NCBI GenBank assembly: GCA_964057225.1
Contig: OZ059900.1
Coordinates: 22,397,638 to 22,461,637 of the forward strand
DNA from: Auanema rhodensis
Lineage: Eukaryota > Nematoda > Chromadorea > Rhabditida > Rhabditidae
DNA: 64,000 nt
Direction of reading: 5' to 3'
Shown: positions 40,901 through 53,320 of the stretch, piece by piece
How positions within the stretch are numbered: the stretch's first letter is position 1
How the letters are laid out: each line of letters begins with the position of its first letter
Notes under the pieces: generated by a model
The model's database searches: none
What the model was told of the DNA's origin: nothing
What the model saw: the letters and a program-made list of their open reading frames with translations, nothing else
Position numbers and translations under genes: made by a program

Positions 40901-41016
40901 AATGAAACCTAGCTCAAAATTGTTCGTACAACGTCTAGTTCCACTTTCACGACAAAAAAACAGGGGTTAGAAAATTAAGGAAATTAGCATATTCTGAGGG
41001 CACGCCCCTTATGGCT
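37939..41016. repeat. Irregular zone, units 112-120
   Basis: Units start at 37939, 38281, 38623, 38965, 39307, 39649, 39991, 40333 and 40675. Unit 112 has ATTTTAGCG. Unit 113 has ATTGTTTAAATC. Unit 114 has CAACAAATT without ACAAGC. Unit 115 has GCGTATTACAT, GTATTTCAC and TTCACTG. Unit 116 has the ATGAAACG, CAGGGTG and AGCACATTC set. Unit 117 has ATGCATTG. Units 118 and 119 look identical, and unit 120 resembles unit 116 with TTCGTAC. No regular HOR period is evident. Confidence 0.75.
39991..40674. repeat. Two identical adjacent monomers
   Basis: Units 118 (39991) and 119 (40333) show no difference by eye over 342 bp. They share ACTATAAA, GGAAAGTTC, CCTTGCTC and the rare AATTTAGAAAATT (which also occurs in unit 125 near 42685). 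A single-monomer duplication is the simplest reading. Units 130 and 131 (44092 and 44434) form a similar identical pair. Confidence 0.8.
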
Positions 41017-42384
41017 AATATTGATTAAATCGATTTTTGTTCATATGAGTCGTCAAATGCAACGAATTTCAGCGTGTTACATACTAAAATGAAGCATTTT
41101 ACATGCTGAACACTAGAAAAATACAAAAACACAGTATTTCCCATGAGAAATATTTTATTATGCTGGAAAACCAGTTTTTGGAAATTTCGCTGTAAACAAG
41201 GTTTTGACTTACGATTTCATGTGTTCAAACTCATGCAATGTCAATGAAACCTAGCTCAAAATTGTTCCTACAACGTCTAGTTCCACTTTCACGACAAAAA
41301 AACAGGGGTTAGAAAATTTAGGAAATTAGCATATTCTGAGGGCACGCCCCTTATGGCTAATATTGATTAAATCGATTTTTGTTCATATGAGTCGTCAAAT
41401 GCAACGAATTTCAGCGTATTACAAACTAAAATGAAGTATTTCACATGCTGAACACTAGAAAAATACAAAAACACAGTATTTCCCATGAGAAATATTTTAT
41501 TATGCTGGAAAACCAGTTTTTGGAAATTTCGCTGTAAACAAGGTTTTGACTTACGATTTCATGTGTTCAAACTCATGCAATGTCAATGAAACCTTGCTCA
41601 AAATTGTTCCTACAACGTCTAGTTCCACTTTCACGACAAAAAAACAGGGGTTAGAAAATTTAGGAAATTAGCATATTCTGAGGGCACGCCCCTTATGGCT
41701 AATATTGATTAAATCGATTTTTGTTCATATGAGTCGTCAAATGAAACGAATTTCAGGGTGTTACATACTAAAATGAAGCATTTTACATGCTGAACACTAT
41801 AAAAATACAAAAACACAGTATTTCCCATGAGAAATATTTTATTATGCTGGAAAACCAGTTTTTGGAAAGTTCGCTGTAAACAAGGTTTTGACTTACGATT
41901 TCATGTGTTCAAACTCATGCAATGTCAATGAAACCTAGCTCAAAATTGTTCCTACAACGTCTAATTCCACTTTCACGACAAAAAAACAGGGGTTAGAAAA
42001 TTAAGGAAATTAGCACATTCTGAGGGCACGCCCCTTATGGCTAATATTGATTAAATCGATTTTTGTTCATATGAGTCGTCAAATGCAACGAATTTCAGCG
42101 TGTTACATACTAAAATGAAGTATTTTACATGCTGAACACTAGAAAAATACAAAAACACAGTATTTCCCATGAGAAATATTTTATTATGCTGGAAAACCAG
42201 TTTTTGGAAATTTCGCTGTAAACAAGGTTTTGACTTACGATTTCATGTGTTCAAACTCATGCAATGTCAATGAAACCTAGCTCAAAATTGTTCCTACAAC
42301 GTCTAGTTCCACTTTCACGACAAAAAAACAGGGGTTAGAAAATTTAGGAAATTAGCATATTCTGAGGGCACGCCCCTTATGGCT
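41017..42384. repeat. Four-monomer group, first occurrence
   Basis: Units 121-124 (41017, 41359, 41701, 42043). Unit 122 has GCGTATTACAAAC with GTATTTCAC and CCTTGCTC. Unit 123 has ATGAAACG, CAGGGTG, GGAAAGTTC, CTAATTCC and AGCACATTC. Unit 124 has GTATTTTAC and AAATTTAGG. The same string returns at 47167-48535, on the far side of two 7-monomer copies. Confidence 0.8.
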
Positions 42385-44775
42385 AATATTGATTAAATCG
42401 ATTTTTGTTCATATGAGTCGTCAAATGCAACGAATTTCAGCGTATTACAAACTAAAATGAAGTATTTCACATGCTGAACACTAGAAAAATACAAAAACAC
42501 AGTATTTCCCATGAGAAATATTTTATTATGCTGGAAAACCAGTTTTTGGAAATTTCGCTGTAAACAAGGTTTTGACTTACGATTTCATGTGTTCAAACTC
42601 ATGCAATGTCAATGAAACCTTGCTCAAAATTGTTCCTACAACGTCTAGTTCCACTTTCACGACAAAAAAACAGGGGTTAGAAAATTTAGAAAATTAGCAT
42701 ATTCTGAGGGCACGCCCCTTATGGCTAATATTGATTAAATCGATTTTTGTTCATATGAGTCGTCAAATGAAACGAATTTCAGGGTGTTACATACTAAAAT
42801 GAAGCATTTTACATGCTGAACACTATAAAAATACAAAAACACAGTATTTCCCATGAGAAATATTTTATTATGCTGGAAAACCAGTTTTTGGAAAGTTCGC
42901 TGTAAACAAGGTTTTGACTTACGATTTCATGTGTTCAAACTCATGCAATGTCAATGAAACCTAGCTCAAAATTGTTCCTACAACGTCTAATTCCACTTTC
43001 ACGACAAAAAAACAGGGGTTAGAAAATTAAGGAAATTAGCACATTCTGAGGGCACGCCCCTTATGGCTAATATTGATTAAATCGATTTTTGTTCATATGA
43101 GTCGTCAAATGCAACGAATTTCAGCGTGTTACATACTAAAATGAAGTATTTTACATGCTGAACACTAGAAAAATACAAAAACACAGTATTTCCCATGAGA
43201 AATATTTTATTATGCTGGAAAACCAGTTTTTGGAAATTTCGCTGTAAACAAGGTTTTGACTTACGATTTCATGTGTTCAAACTCATGCAATGTCAATGAA
43301 ACCTAGCTCAAAATTGTTCCTACAACGTCTAGTTCCACTTTCACGACAAAAAACAGGGGTTAGAAAATTAAGGAAATTAGCATATTCTGAGGGCACGCCT
43401 CTATGGCTTATATTGATTAAATCGATTTTTGTTCATATGATTCGTCAAATGCATTGAATTTCAGCGTGTTACATACTAAAATGAAGTGTTTTACATGCTG
43501 AACACTAGAAAAATACAAAAACACAGTATTTCCCATGAGAAATATTTTATTATGCTGGAAAACCAGTTTTTGGAAATTTCGCTGTAAACAAGGTTTTGAC
43601 TTACGATTTCATGTGTTCAAACTCATGCAATGTCAATGAAACCTAGCTCAAAATTGTTCCTACAACGTCTAGTTCCACTTTCACGACAAAAAACAGGGGT
43701 TAGAAAATTAAGGAAATTAGCATATTCTGAGGGCACGCCCCTTATGGCTAATATTGATTAAATCGATTTTTGTTCATATGAGTCGTCAAATGCAACGAAT
43801 TTCAGCGTGTTACATACTAAAATGAAGCATTTTACATGCTGAACACTATAAAAATACAAAAACACAGTATTTCCCATGAGAAATATTTTATTATGCTGGA
43901 AAACCAGTTTTTGGAAATTTCGCTGTAAACAAGGTTTTGACTTACGATTTCATGTGTTCAAACTCATGCAATGTCAATGAAACCTAGCTCAAAATTGTTC
44001 CTACAACGTCTAATTCCACTTTCACGACAAAAAAACAGGGGTTAGAAAATTAAGGAAATTAGCATATTCTGAGGGCACGCCCCTTATGGCTAATATTGAT
44101 TAAATCGATTTTTGTTCATATGAGTCGTCAAATGCAACGAATTTTAGCGTGTTACATACTAAAATGAAGCATTTTACATGCTGAACACTAGAAAAATACA
44201 AAAACACAGTATTTCCCATGAGAAATATTTTATTATGCTGGAAAACCAGTTTTTGGAAATTTCGCTGTAAACAAGGTTTTGACTTACGATTTCATGTGTT
44301 CAAACTCATGCAATGTCAATGAAACCTAGCTCAAAATTGTTCGTACAACGTCTAGTTCCACTTTCACGACAAAAAAACAGGGGTTAGAAAATTAAGGAAA
44401 TTAGCATATTCTGAGGGCACGCCCCTTATGGCTAATATTGATTAAATCGATTTTTGTTCATATGAGTCGTCAAATGCAACGAATTTTAGCGTGTTACATA
44501 CTAAAATGAAGCATTTTACATGCTGAACACTAGAAAAATACAAAAACACAGTATTTCCCATGAGAAATATTTTATTATGCTGGAAAACCAGTTTTTGGAA
44601 ATTTCGCTGTAAACAAGGTTTTGACTTACGATTTCATGTGTTCAAACTCATGCAATGTCAATGAAACCTAGCTCAAAATTGTTCGTACAACGTCTAGTTC
44701 CACTTTCACGACAAAAAAACAGGGGTTAGAAAATTAAGGAAATTAGCATATTCTGAGGGCACGCCCCTTATGGCT
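42385..44775. repeat. 7-monomer HOR, 2391 bp, copy 1
   Basis: Units 125-131 start at 42385, 42727, 43069, 43409, 43750, 44092 and 44434. It opens with the GCGTATTACAAAC and CAGGGTG pair. Unit 127 is 340 bp (A6 and GCCTCTATGG at 43396). Unit 128 has TATTGATT after GGCTT, GATTCGTC, ATGCATTG and GTGTTTTAC. Unit 129 has ACTATAAA and CTAATTCC. Units 130-131 have ATTTTAGCG. Confidence 0.9.
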
Positions 44776-47166
44776 AATATTGATTAAATCGATTTTTGTT
44801 CATATGAGTCGTCAAATGCAACGAATTTCAGCGTATTACAAACTAAAATGAAGTATTTCACATGCTGAACACTAGAAAAATACAAAAACACAGTATTTCC
44901 CATGAGAAATATTTTATTATGCTGGAAAACCAGTTTTTGGAAATTTCGCTGTAAACAAGGTTTTGACTTACGATTTCATGTGTTCAAACTCATGCAATGT
45001 CAATGAAACCTTGCTCAAAATTGTTCCTACAACGTCTAGTTCCACTTTCACGACAAAAAAACAGGGGTTAGAAAATTTAGGAAATTAGCATATTCTGAGG
45101 GCACGCCCCTTATGGCTAATATTGATTAAATCGATTTTTGTTCATATGAGTCGTCAAATGAAACGAATTTCAGGGTGTTACATACTAAAATGAAGCATTT
45201 TACATGCTGAACACTATAAAAATACAAAAACACAGTATTTCCCATGAGAAATATTTTATTATGCTGGAAAACCAGTTTTTGGAAAGTTCGCTGTAAACAA
45301 GGTTTTGACTTACGATTTCATGTGTTCAAACTCATGCAATGTCAATGAAACCTAGCTCAAAATTGTTCCTACAACGTCTAATTCCACTTTCACGACAAAA
45401 AAACAGGGGTTAGAAAATTAAGGAAATTAGCACATTCTGAGGGCACGCCCCTTATGGCTAATATTGATTAAATCGATTTTTGTTCATATGAGTCGTCAAA
45501 TGCAACGAATTTCAGCGTGTTACATACTAAAATGAAGTATTTTACATGCTGAACACTAGAAAAATACAAAAACACAGTATTTCCCATGAGAAATATTTTA
45601 TTATGCTGGAAAACCAGTTTTTGGAAATTTCGCTGTAAACAAGGTTTTGACTTACGATTTCATGTGTTCAAACTCATGCAATGTCAATGAAACCTAGCTC
45701 AAAATTGTTCCTACAACGTCTAGTTCCACTTTCACGACAAAAAACAGGGGTTAGAAAATTAAGGAAATTAGCATATTCTGAGGGCACGCCTCTATGGCTT
45801 ATATTGATTAAATCGATTTTTGTTCATATGATTCGTCAAATGCATTGAATTTCAGCGTGTTACATACTAAAATGAAGTGTTTTACATGCTGAACACTAGA
45901 AAAATACAAAAACACAGTATTTCCCTTGAGAAATATTTTACTATGCTGGAAAACCAGTTTTTGGAAATTTCGCTGTAAACAAGGTTTTGACTTACGATTT
46001 CATGTGTTCAAACTCATGCAATGTCAATGAAACCTAGCTCAAAATTGTTCCTACAACGTCTAGTTCCACTTTCACGACAAAAAACAGGGGTTAGAAAATT
46101 AAGGAAATTAGCATATTCTGAGGGCACGCCCCTTATGGCTAATATTGATTAAATCGATTTTTGTTCATATGAGTCGTCAAATGCAACGAATTTCAGCGTG
46201 TTACATACTAAAATGAAGCATTTTACATGCTGAACACTATAAAAATACAAAAACACAGTATTTCCCATGAGAAATATTTTATTATGCTGGAAAACCAGTT
46301 TTTGGAAATTTCGCTGTAAACAAGGTTTTGACTTACGATTTCATGTGTTCAAACTCATGCAATGTCAATGAAACCTAGCTCAAAATTGTTCCTACAACGT
46401 CTAATTCCACTTTCACGACAAAAAAACAGGGGTTAGAAAATTAAGGAAATTAGCATATTCTGAGGGCACGTCCCTTATGGCTAATATTGATTAAATCGAT
46501 TTTTGTTCATATGAGTCGTCAAATGCAACGAATTTTAGCGTGTTACATACTAAAATGAAGCATTTTACATGCTGAACACTAGAAAAATACAAAAACACAG
46601 TATTTCCCATGAGAAATATTTTATTATGCTGGAAAACCAGTTTTTGGAAATTTCGCTGTAAACAAGGTTTTGACTTACGATTTCATGTGTTCAAACTCAT
46701 GCAATGTCAATGAAACCTAGCTCAAAATTGTTCGTACAACGTCTAGTTCCACTTTCACGACAAAAAAACAGGGGTTAGAAAATTAAGGAAATTAGCATAT
46801 TCTGAGGGCACGCCCCTTATGGCTAATATTGATTAAATCGATTTTTGTTCATATGAGTCGTCAAATGCAACGAATTTTAGCGTGTTACATACTAAAATGA
46901 AGCATTTTACATGCTGAACACTAGAAAAATACAAAAACACAGTATTTCCCATGAGAAATATTTTATTATGCTGGAAAACCAGTTTTTGGAAATTTCGCTG
47001 TAAACAAGGTTTTGACTTACGATTTCATGTGTTCAAACTCATGCAATGTCAATGAAACCTAGCTCAAAATTGTTCGTACAACGTCTAGTTCCACTTTCAC
47101 GACAAAAAAACAGGGGTTAGAAAATTAAGGAAATTAGCATATTCTGAGGGCACGCCCCTTATGGCT
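44776..47166. repeat. 7-monomer HOR, 2391 bp, copy 2
   Basis: Units 132-138 (44776, 45118, 45460, 45800, 46141, 46483, 46825) repeat units 125-131 at 2391 bp. Paired markers are 42437/44828, 43393/45784, 44141/46532 and 44483/46874. Private differences are AATTTAGG in unit 132 against AATTTAGA in unit 125, CCCTTGAG and TTTTACTATG in unit 135 (near 45925 and 45939), and CACGTCCC at the end of unit 136 (46469). Confidence 0.9.
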
Positions 47167-48535
47167 AATATTGATTAAATCGATTTTTGTTCATATGAGT
47201 CGTCAAATGCAACGAATTTCAGCGTGTTACATACTAAAATGAAGCATTTTACATGCTGAACACTAGAAAAATACAAAAACACAGTATTTCCCATGAGAAA
47301 TATTTTATTATGCTGGAAAACCAGTTTTTGGAAATTTCGCTGTAAACAAGGTTTTGACTTACGATTTCATGTGTTCAAACTCATGCAATGTCAATGAAAC
47401 CTAGCTCAAAATTGTTCCTACAACGTCTAGTTCCACTTTCACGACAAAAAAAACAGGGGTTAGAAAATTTAGGAAATTAGCATATTCTGAGGGCACGCCC
47501 CTTATGGCTAATATTGATTAAATCGATTTTTGTTCATATGAGTCGTCAAATGCAACGAATTTCAGCGTATTACAAACTAAAATGAAGTATTTCACATGCT
47601 GAACACTAGAAAAATACAAAAACACAGTATTTCCCATGAGAAATATTTTATTATGCTGGAAAACCAGTTTTTGGAAATTTCGCTGTAAATAAGGTTTTGA
47701 CTTACGATTTCATGTGTTCAAACTCATGCAATGTCAATGAAACCTTGCTCAAAATTGTTCCTACAACGTCTAGTTCCACTTTCACGACAAAAAAACAGGG
47801 GTTAGAAAATTTAGGAAATTAGCATATTCTGAGGGCACGCCCCTTATGGCTAATATTGATTAAATCGATTTTTGTTCATATGAGTCGTCAAATGAAACGA
47901 ATTTCAGGGTGTTACATACTAAAATGAAGCATTTTACATGCTGAACACTATAAAAATACAAAAACACAGTATTTCCCATGAGAAATATTTTATTATGCTG
48001 GAAAACCAGTTTTTGGAAAGTTCGCTGTAAACAAGGTTTTGACTTACGATTTCATGTGTTCAAACTCATGCAATGTCAATGAAACCTAGCTCAAAATTGT
48101 TCCTACAACGTCTAATTCCACTTTCACGACAAAAAAACAGGGGTTAGAAAATTAAGGAAATTAGCACATTCTGAGGGCACGCCCCTTATGGCTAATATTG
48201 ATTAAATCGATTTTTGTTCATATGAGTCGTCAAATGCAACGAATTTCAGCGTGTTACATACTAAAATGAAGTATTTTACATGCTGAACACTAGAAAAATA
48301 CAAAAACACAGTATTTCCCATGAGAAATATTTTATTATGCTGGAAAACCAGTTTTTGGAAATTTCGCTGTAAACAAGGTTTTGACTTACGATTTCATGTG
48401 TTCAAACTCATGCAATGTCAATGAAACCTAGCTCAAAATTGTTCCTACAACGTCTAGTTCCACTTTCACGACAAAAAAACAGGGGTTAGAAAATTTAGGA
48501 AATTAGCATATTCTGAGGGCACGCCCCTTATGGCT
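47167..48535. repeat. Four-monomer group, second occurrence
   Basis: Units 139-142 (47167, 47510, 47852, 48194) match units 121-124. Unit 139 has A8 (343 bp). Unit 140 has a private GTAAATAAGG (near 47689), which changes the conserved C of the CENP-B-box-like motif. Confidence 0.8.
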
Positions 48536-48877
48536 AATATTGATTAAATCGATTTTTGTTCATATGAGTCGTCAAATGCAACGAATTTCAGCGTATTACA
48601 AACTAAAATGAAGTATTTCACATGCTGAACACTAGAAAAATACAAAAACACAGTATTTCCCATGAGAAATATTTTATTATGCTGGAAAACCAGTTTTTGG
48701 AAAGTTCGCTGTAAACAAGGTTTTGACTTACGATTTCATGTGTTCAAACTCATGCAATGTCAATGAAACCTAGCTCAAAATTGTTCCTACAACGTCTAAT
48801 TCCACTTTCACGACAAAAAAACAGGGGTTAGAAAATTAAGGAAATTAGCACATTCTGAGGGCACGCCCCTTATGGCT
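48536..48877. repeat. Chimeric monomer (unit 143)
   Basis: The left part has GCGTATTACAAAC, GTATTTCAC and ACTAGAAA, as in units 122, 125, 132 and 140. The right part has GGAAAGTTCGC, CCTAGCTC, CTAATTCC and AGCACATTC, as in units 123, 126, 133 and 141, which normally follow it. The switch lies between about 48638 (ACTAG) and 48699 (GGAAAG). This is what deletion of one unit by exchange between neighbours, or a conversion tract, would leave. Confidence 0.8.
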
Positions 48878-50243
48878 AATATTGATTAAATCGATTTTTG
48901 TTCATATGAGTCGTCAAATGCAACGAATTTCAGCGTGTTACATACTAAAATGAAGTATTTTACATGCTGAACACTAGAGAAATACAAAAACACAGTATTT
49001 CCCATAAGAAATATTTTATTATGCTGGAAAACCAGTTTTTGGAAATTTCGCTGTAAACAAGGTTTTGACTTACGATTTCATGTGTTCAAACTCATGCAAT
49101 GTCAATGAAACCTAGCTCAAAATTGTTCGTACAACGTCTAGTTCCACTTTCACGACAAAAAAACAGGGGTTAGAAAATTAAGGAAATTAGCATATTCTGA
49201 GGGCACGCCCCTTATGGCTAATATTGATTAAATCGATTTTTGTTCATATGAGTAGTCAAATGCAACGAATTTCAGCGTGTTACATACTTAAATGAAGCAT
49301 TTTACATGCTGAACACTAGAAAAATACAAAAACACAGTATTTCCCATGAGAAATATTTTATTATGCTGGAAACCAGTTTTTGGAATTTTCGCTGTAAACA
49401 AGGTTTTGACTTACGATTTCATGTGTTCAAACTCATGCAATGTCAATAAAACCTAGCTCAAAATTGTTCGTACAACGTCTAGTTCCACTTTCACGACAAA
49501 AAAACAGGGGTTAGAAAATTTAGGAAATTAGCATATTCTGAGGGCACGCCCCTTATGGCTAATATTGATTAAATCGATTTTTGTTCATATAAGTCGTCAA
49601 ATGCAACGAATTTCAGCGTGTTACATACTAAAATGAAGTATTTTACATGCTGAACACTAGAAAAATACAAAAACACAGTATTTCCCATGAGAAATATTTT
49701 ATTATGCTGGAAAACCAGTTTTTGGAAATTTCGCTGTAAACAAGGTTATGACTTACGATTTCATGTGTTCAAACTCATGCAATGTCAATGAAACCTAGCT
49801 CAAAATTGTTCGTACAACGTCTAGTTCCACTTTCACGACAAAAAAACAGGGGTTAGAAAATTTAGGAAATTAGCATATTCTGAGGGCACGCCCCTTATGG
49901 CTAATATTGATTAAATCGATTTTTGTTCATATGAGTCGTCAAATGCAACGAATTTCAGCGTGTTACATACTAAAATGAAGTATTTTACATGCTGAACACT
50001 AGAAAAATACAAAAACACAGTATTTCCCATGAGAAATATTTTATTATGCTGGAAAACCAGTTTTTGGAAATTTCGCTGTAAACAAGGTTTTGACTTACGA
50101 TTTCATGTGTTCAAACTCATGCAATGTCAATGAAACCTAGCTCAAAATTGTTCCTACAACGTCTAGTTCCACTTTCACGACAAAAAACAGGGGTTAGAAA
50201 ATTAAGGAAATTAGCATATTCTGAGGGCACGCCCCTTATGGCT
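48878..50243. repeat. Units 144-147 with private changes
   Basis: Units start at 48878, 49220, 49561 and 49903. Unit 144 has ACTAGAGAAAT and CCATAAG. Unit 145 has GAGTAGTC, ACTTAAATG, GGAAACCAG and AATAAAACC. Unit 146 has CATATAAGTC (near 49589) and GGTTATGAC (near 49745). Unit 147 is the GTATTTTAC, TTCCTAC, A6 type that returns at 58789 and 60790. The density of one-off changes is higher than in the duplicated blocks. Confidence 0.7.
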
Positions 50244-53200
50244 AATATTGATTAAATCGATTTTTGTTCATATGAGTCGTCAAATGCAACGAATTTCAGC
50301 GTGTTACATACTAAAATGAAGCATTTTACATGCTGAACACTAGAAAAATACAAAAACACAGTATTTCCCATGAGAAATATTTTATTATGCTGGAAAACCA
50401 CTTTTTGGAAATTTCGCTGTAAACAAGGTTTTGACTTACGATTTCATGTGTTCAAACTCATGCAATGTCAATGAAACCTAGCTCAAAACTGTTCCTACAA
50501 CGTCTAGTTCCACTTTCACGACAAAAAAACAGGGGTTAGAAAATTAAGGAAATTAGCATATTCTGAGGGCACGACCTTTATGGCTAATATTGATTAAATC
50601 GATTTTTGTTCATATGAGTCGTCAAATGCAACGAATTTCAGCGTGTTACATACTAAAGTGAAGCATTTTACATGCTGAACACTATAAAAATACAAAAACA
50701 CAGTATTTCCCATGAGAAATATTTTATTATGCTGGAAAACCAGTTTTTGGAAATTTCGCTGTAAACAAGGTTTTGACTTACGATTTCATGTGTTCAAACT
50801 CATGCAATGTCAATGAAACCTAGCTCAAAACTGTTCGTACAACGTCTAGTTCCACTTTCACGACAAAAAAACAGGGGTTAGAAAATTTAGGAAATTAGCA
50901 TATTCTGAGGGCACGCCCCTTATGGCTAATATTGATTAAATCGATTTTTGTTCATATGAGTCGTCAAATGCAACGAATTTCAGCGTGTTACATACTAAAA
51001 TGAAGTATTTTACATGCTGAACACTAGAAAAATACAAAAACACAGTATTTCCCATAAGAAATATTTTATTATGCTGGAAAACCAGTTTTTGGAAATTTCG
51101 CTGTAAACAAGGTTTTGACTTACGATTTCATGTGTTCAAACTCATGCAATGTCAATGAAACCTAGCTCAAAATTGTTCGTACAACGTCTAGTTCCACTTT
51201 CACGACAAAAAAACAGGGGTTAGAAAATTAAGGAAATTAGCATATTCTGAGGGCACGCCCCTTATGGCTAATATTGATTAAATCGATTTTTGTTCATATG
51301 AGTCGTCAAATGCAACGAATTTCAGCGTGTTACATACTGAAATGAAGCATTTTACATGCTGAACACTAGAAAAATACAAAAACACAGTTTTTCCCATGAG
51401 AAATATTTTATTATGCTGGAAAACCAGTTTTTGGAAATTTCGCTGTAAACAAGGTTTTGACTTACGATTTCATGTGTTCAAACTCATGCAATGTCAATGA
51501 AACCTAGCTCAAAACTGTTCGTACAACGTCTAGTTCCACTTTCACGACAAAAAAACAGGGGTTAGAAAATTTAGGAAATTAGCATATTCTGAGGGCACGC
51601 CCCTTATGGCTAATATTGATTAAATCGATTTTTGTTCATATGAGTCGTCAAATGCAACGAATTTCAGCGTGTTACATACTAAAATGAAGTATTTTACATG
51701 CTGAACACTAGAAAAATACAAAAACACAGTATTTCCCATAAGAAATATTTTATTATGCTGGAAAACCAGTTTTTGGAAATTTCGCTGTAAACAAGGTTTT
51801 GACTTACGATTTCATGTGTTCAAACTCATGCAATGTCAATGAAACCTTGCTCAAAATTGTTCCTACAACGTCTAGTTACACTTTCACGACAAAAAAACAG
51901 GGGTTAGAAAATTAAGGAAATTAGCATATTCTGAGGGCACGCCCCTTATGGCTAATATTGATTAAATCGATTTTTGTGCATATGAGTCGTCAAATGCAAC
52001 GAATTTCAGCGTGTTACATACTAAAATGAAGTATTTTACATGCTGAACACTAGAAAAATACAAAAACACAGTATTTCCCATGAGAAATATTTTATTATGC
52101 TGGAAAACCAGTTTTTGGAAATTTCGCTGTAAACAAGGTTTTGACTTACGATTTCATGTGTTCAAACTCATGCAATGTCAATGAAACCTAGCTCAAAATT
52201 GTTCGTACAACGTCTAGTTCCACTTTCACGACAAAAAAACAGGGGTTAGAAAATTAAGGAAATTAGCATATTCTGAGGGCACGCCCCTTATGGCTAATAT
52301 TGATTAAATCGATTTTTGTTCATATGAGTCGTCAAATGCAACGAATTTCAGCGTGTTACACACTAAAATGAAGCATTTTACATGCTGAACACTAGAAAAA
52401 TACAAAAACACAGTATTTCCCATGAGAAATATTTTATTATACTGGAAACCAGTTTTTGGAATTTTCGCTGTAAACAAGGTTTTGACTTACGATTTCATGT
52501 GTTCAAACTCATGCAATGTCAATGAAACCTAGCTCAAAATTGTTCCTACAACGTCTAGTTCCACTTTCACGACAAAAAAACAGGGGTTAGAAATTTTAGG
52601 AAATTAGCATATTCTGAGGGCACGCCCCTTATGGCTAATATTGATTAAATCGATTTTTGTTCATATGAGTCGTCAAATGCAACGAATTTCAGCGTGTTAC
52701 ACACTAAAATGAAGCATTTTACATGCTGAACACTAGAAAAATACAAAAACACAGTTTTTCCCATGAGAAATATTTTATTATGCTGGAAAACCAGTTTTTG
52801 GAAATTTCGCTGTAAACAAGGTTTTGACTTACGATTTCATGTGTTCAAACTCATGCAATGTCAATGAAACCTAGCTCAAAATTGTTCGTACAACGTCTAG
52901 TTCCACTTTCACGACAAAAAAACAGGGGTTAGAAAATTAAGGAAATTAGCATATTCTGAGGGCACGCCCCTTATGGCTAATATTGATTAAATCGATTTTT
53001 GTTCATATGAGTCGTCAAATGCAACGAATTTCAGCGTGTTACATACTAAAATGAAGCATTTTACATGCTGAACACTAGAAAAATACAAAAACACAGTATT
53101 TCCCATGAGAAATATTTTATTATGCTGGAAAACCAGTTTTTGGAAATTTCGCTGTAAACAAGGTTTTGACTTACGATTTCATGTGTTCAAACTCATGCAA

Positions 53201-53320
53201 TGAAAATGAAACCTAGCTCAAAATTGTTCCTACAACGTCTAGTTCCACTTTCACGACAACAAAACAGGGGTTAGAAAATTAAGGAAATTAGCATATTCTG
53301 AGGGCACGCCCCTTATGGCT
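50244..53320. repeat. 9-monomer HOR, 3077 bp, copy 1
   Basis: Units 148-156 start at 50244, 50586, 50928, 51270, 51612, 51954, 52296, 52637 and 52979. Markers in order: CCACTTTTTGG with AAAACTG and CGACCTTT; CTAAAGTGAAG; CCATAAG; ACTGAAATG with CAGTTTTTCCC; GTTACAC; TTGTGCAT (51978); TACACACTA with ATACTGGAAACC and AAATTTTAGG; TACACACTA with CAGTTTTTCCC; and AATGAAAATG with ACAACAAAAC. Confidence 0.88.
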
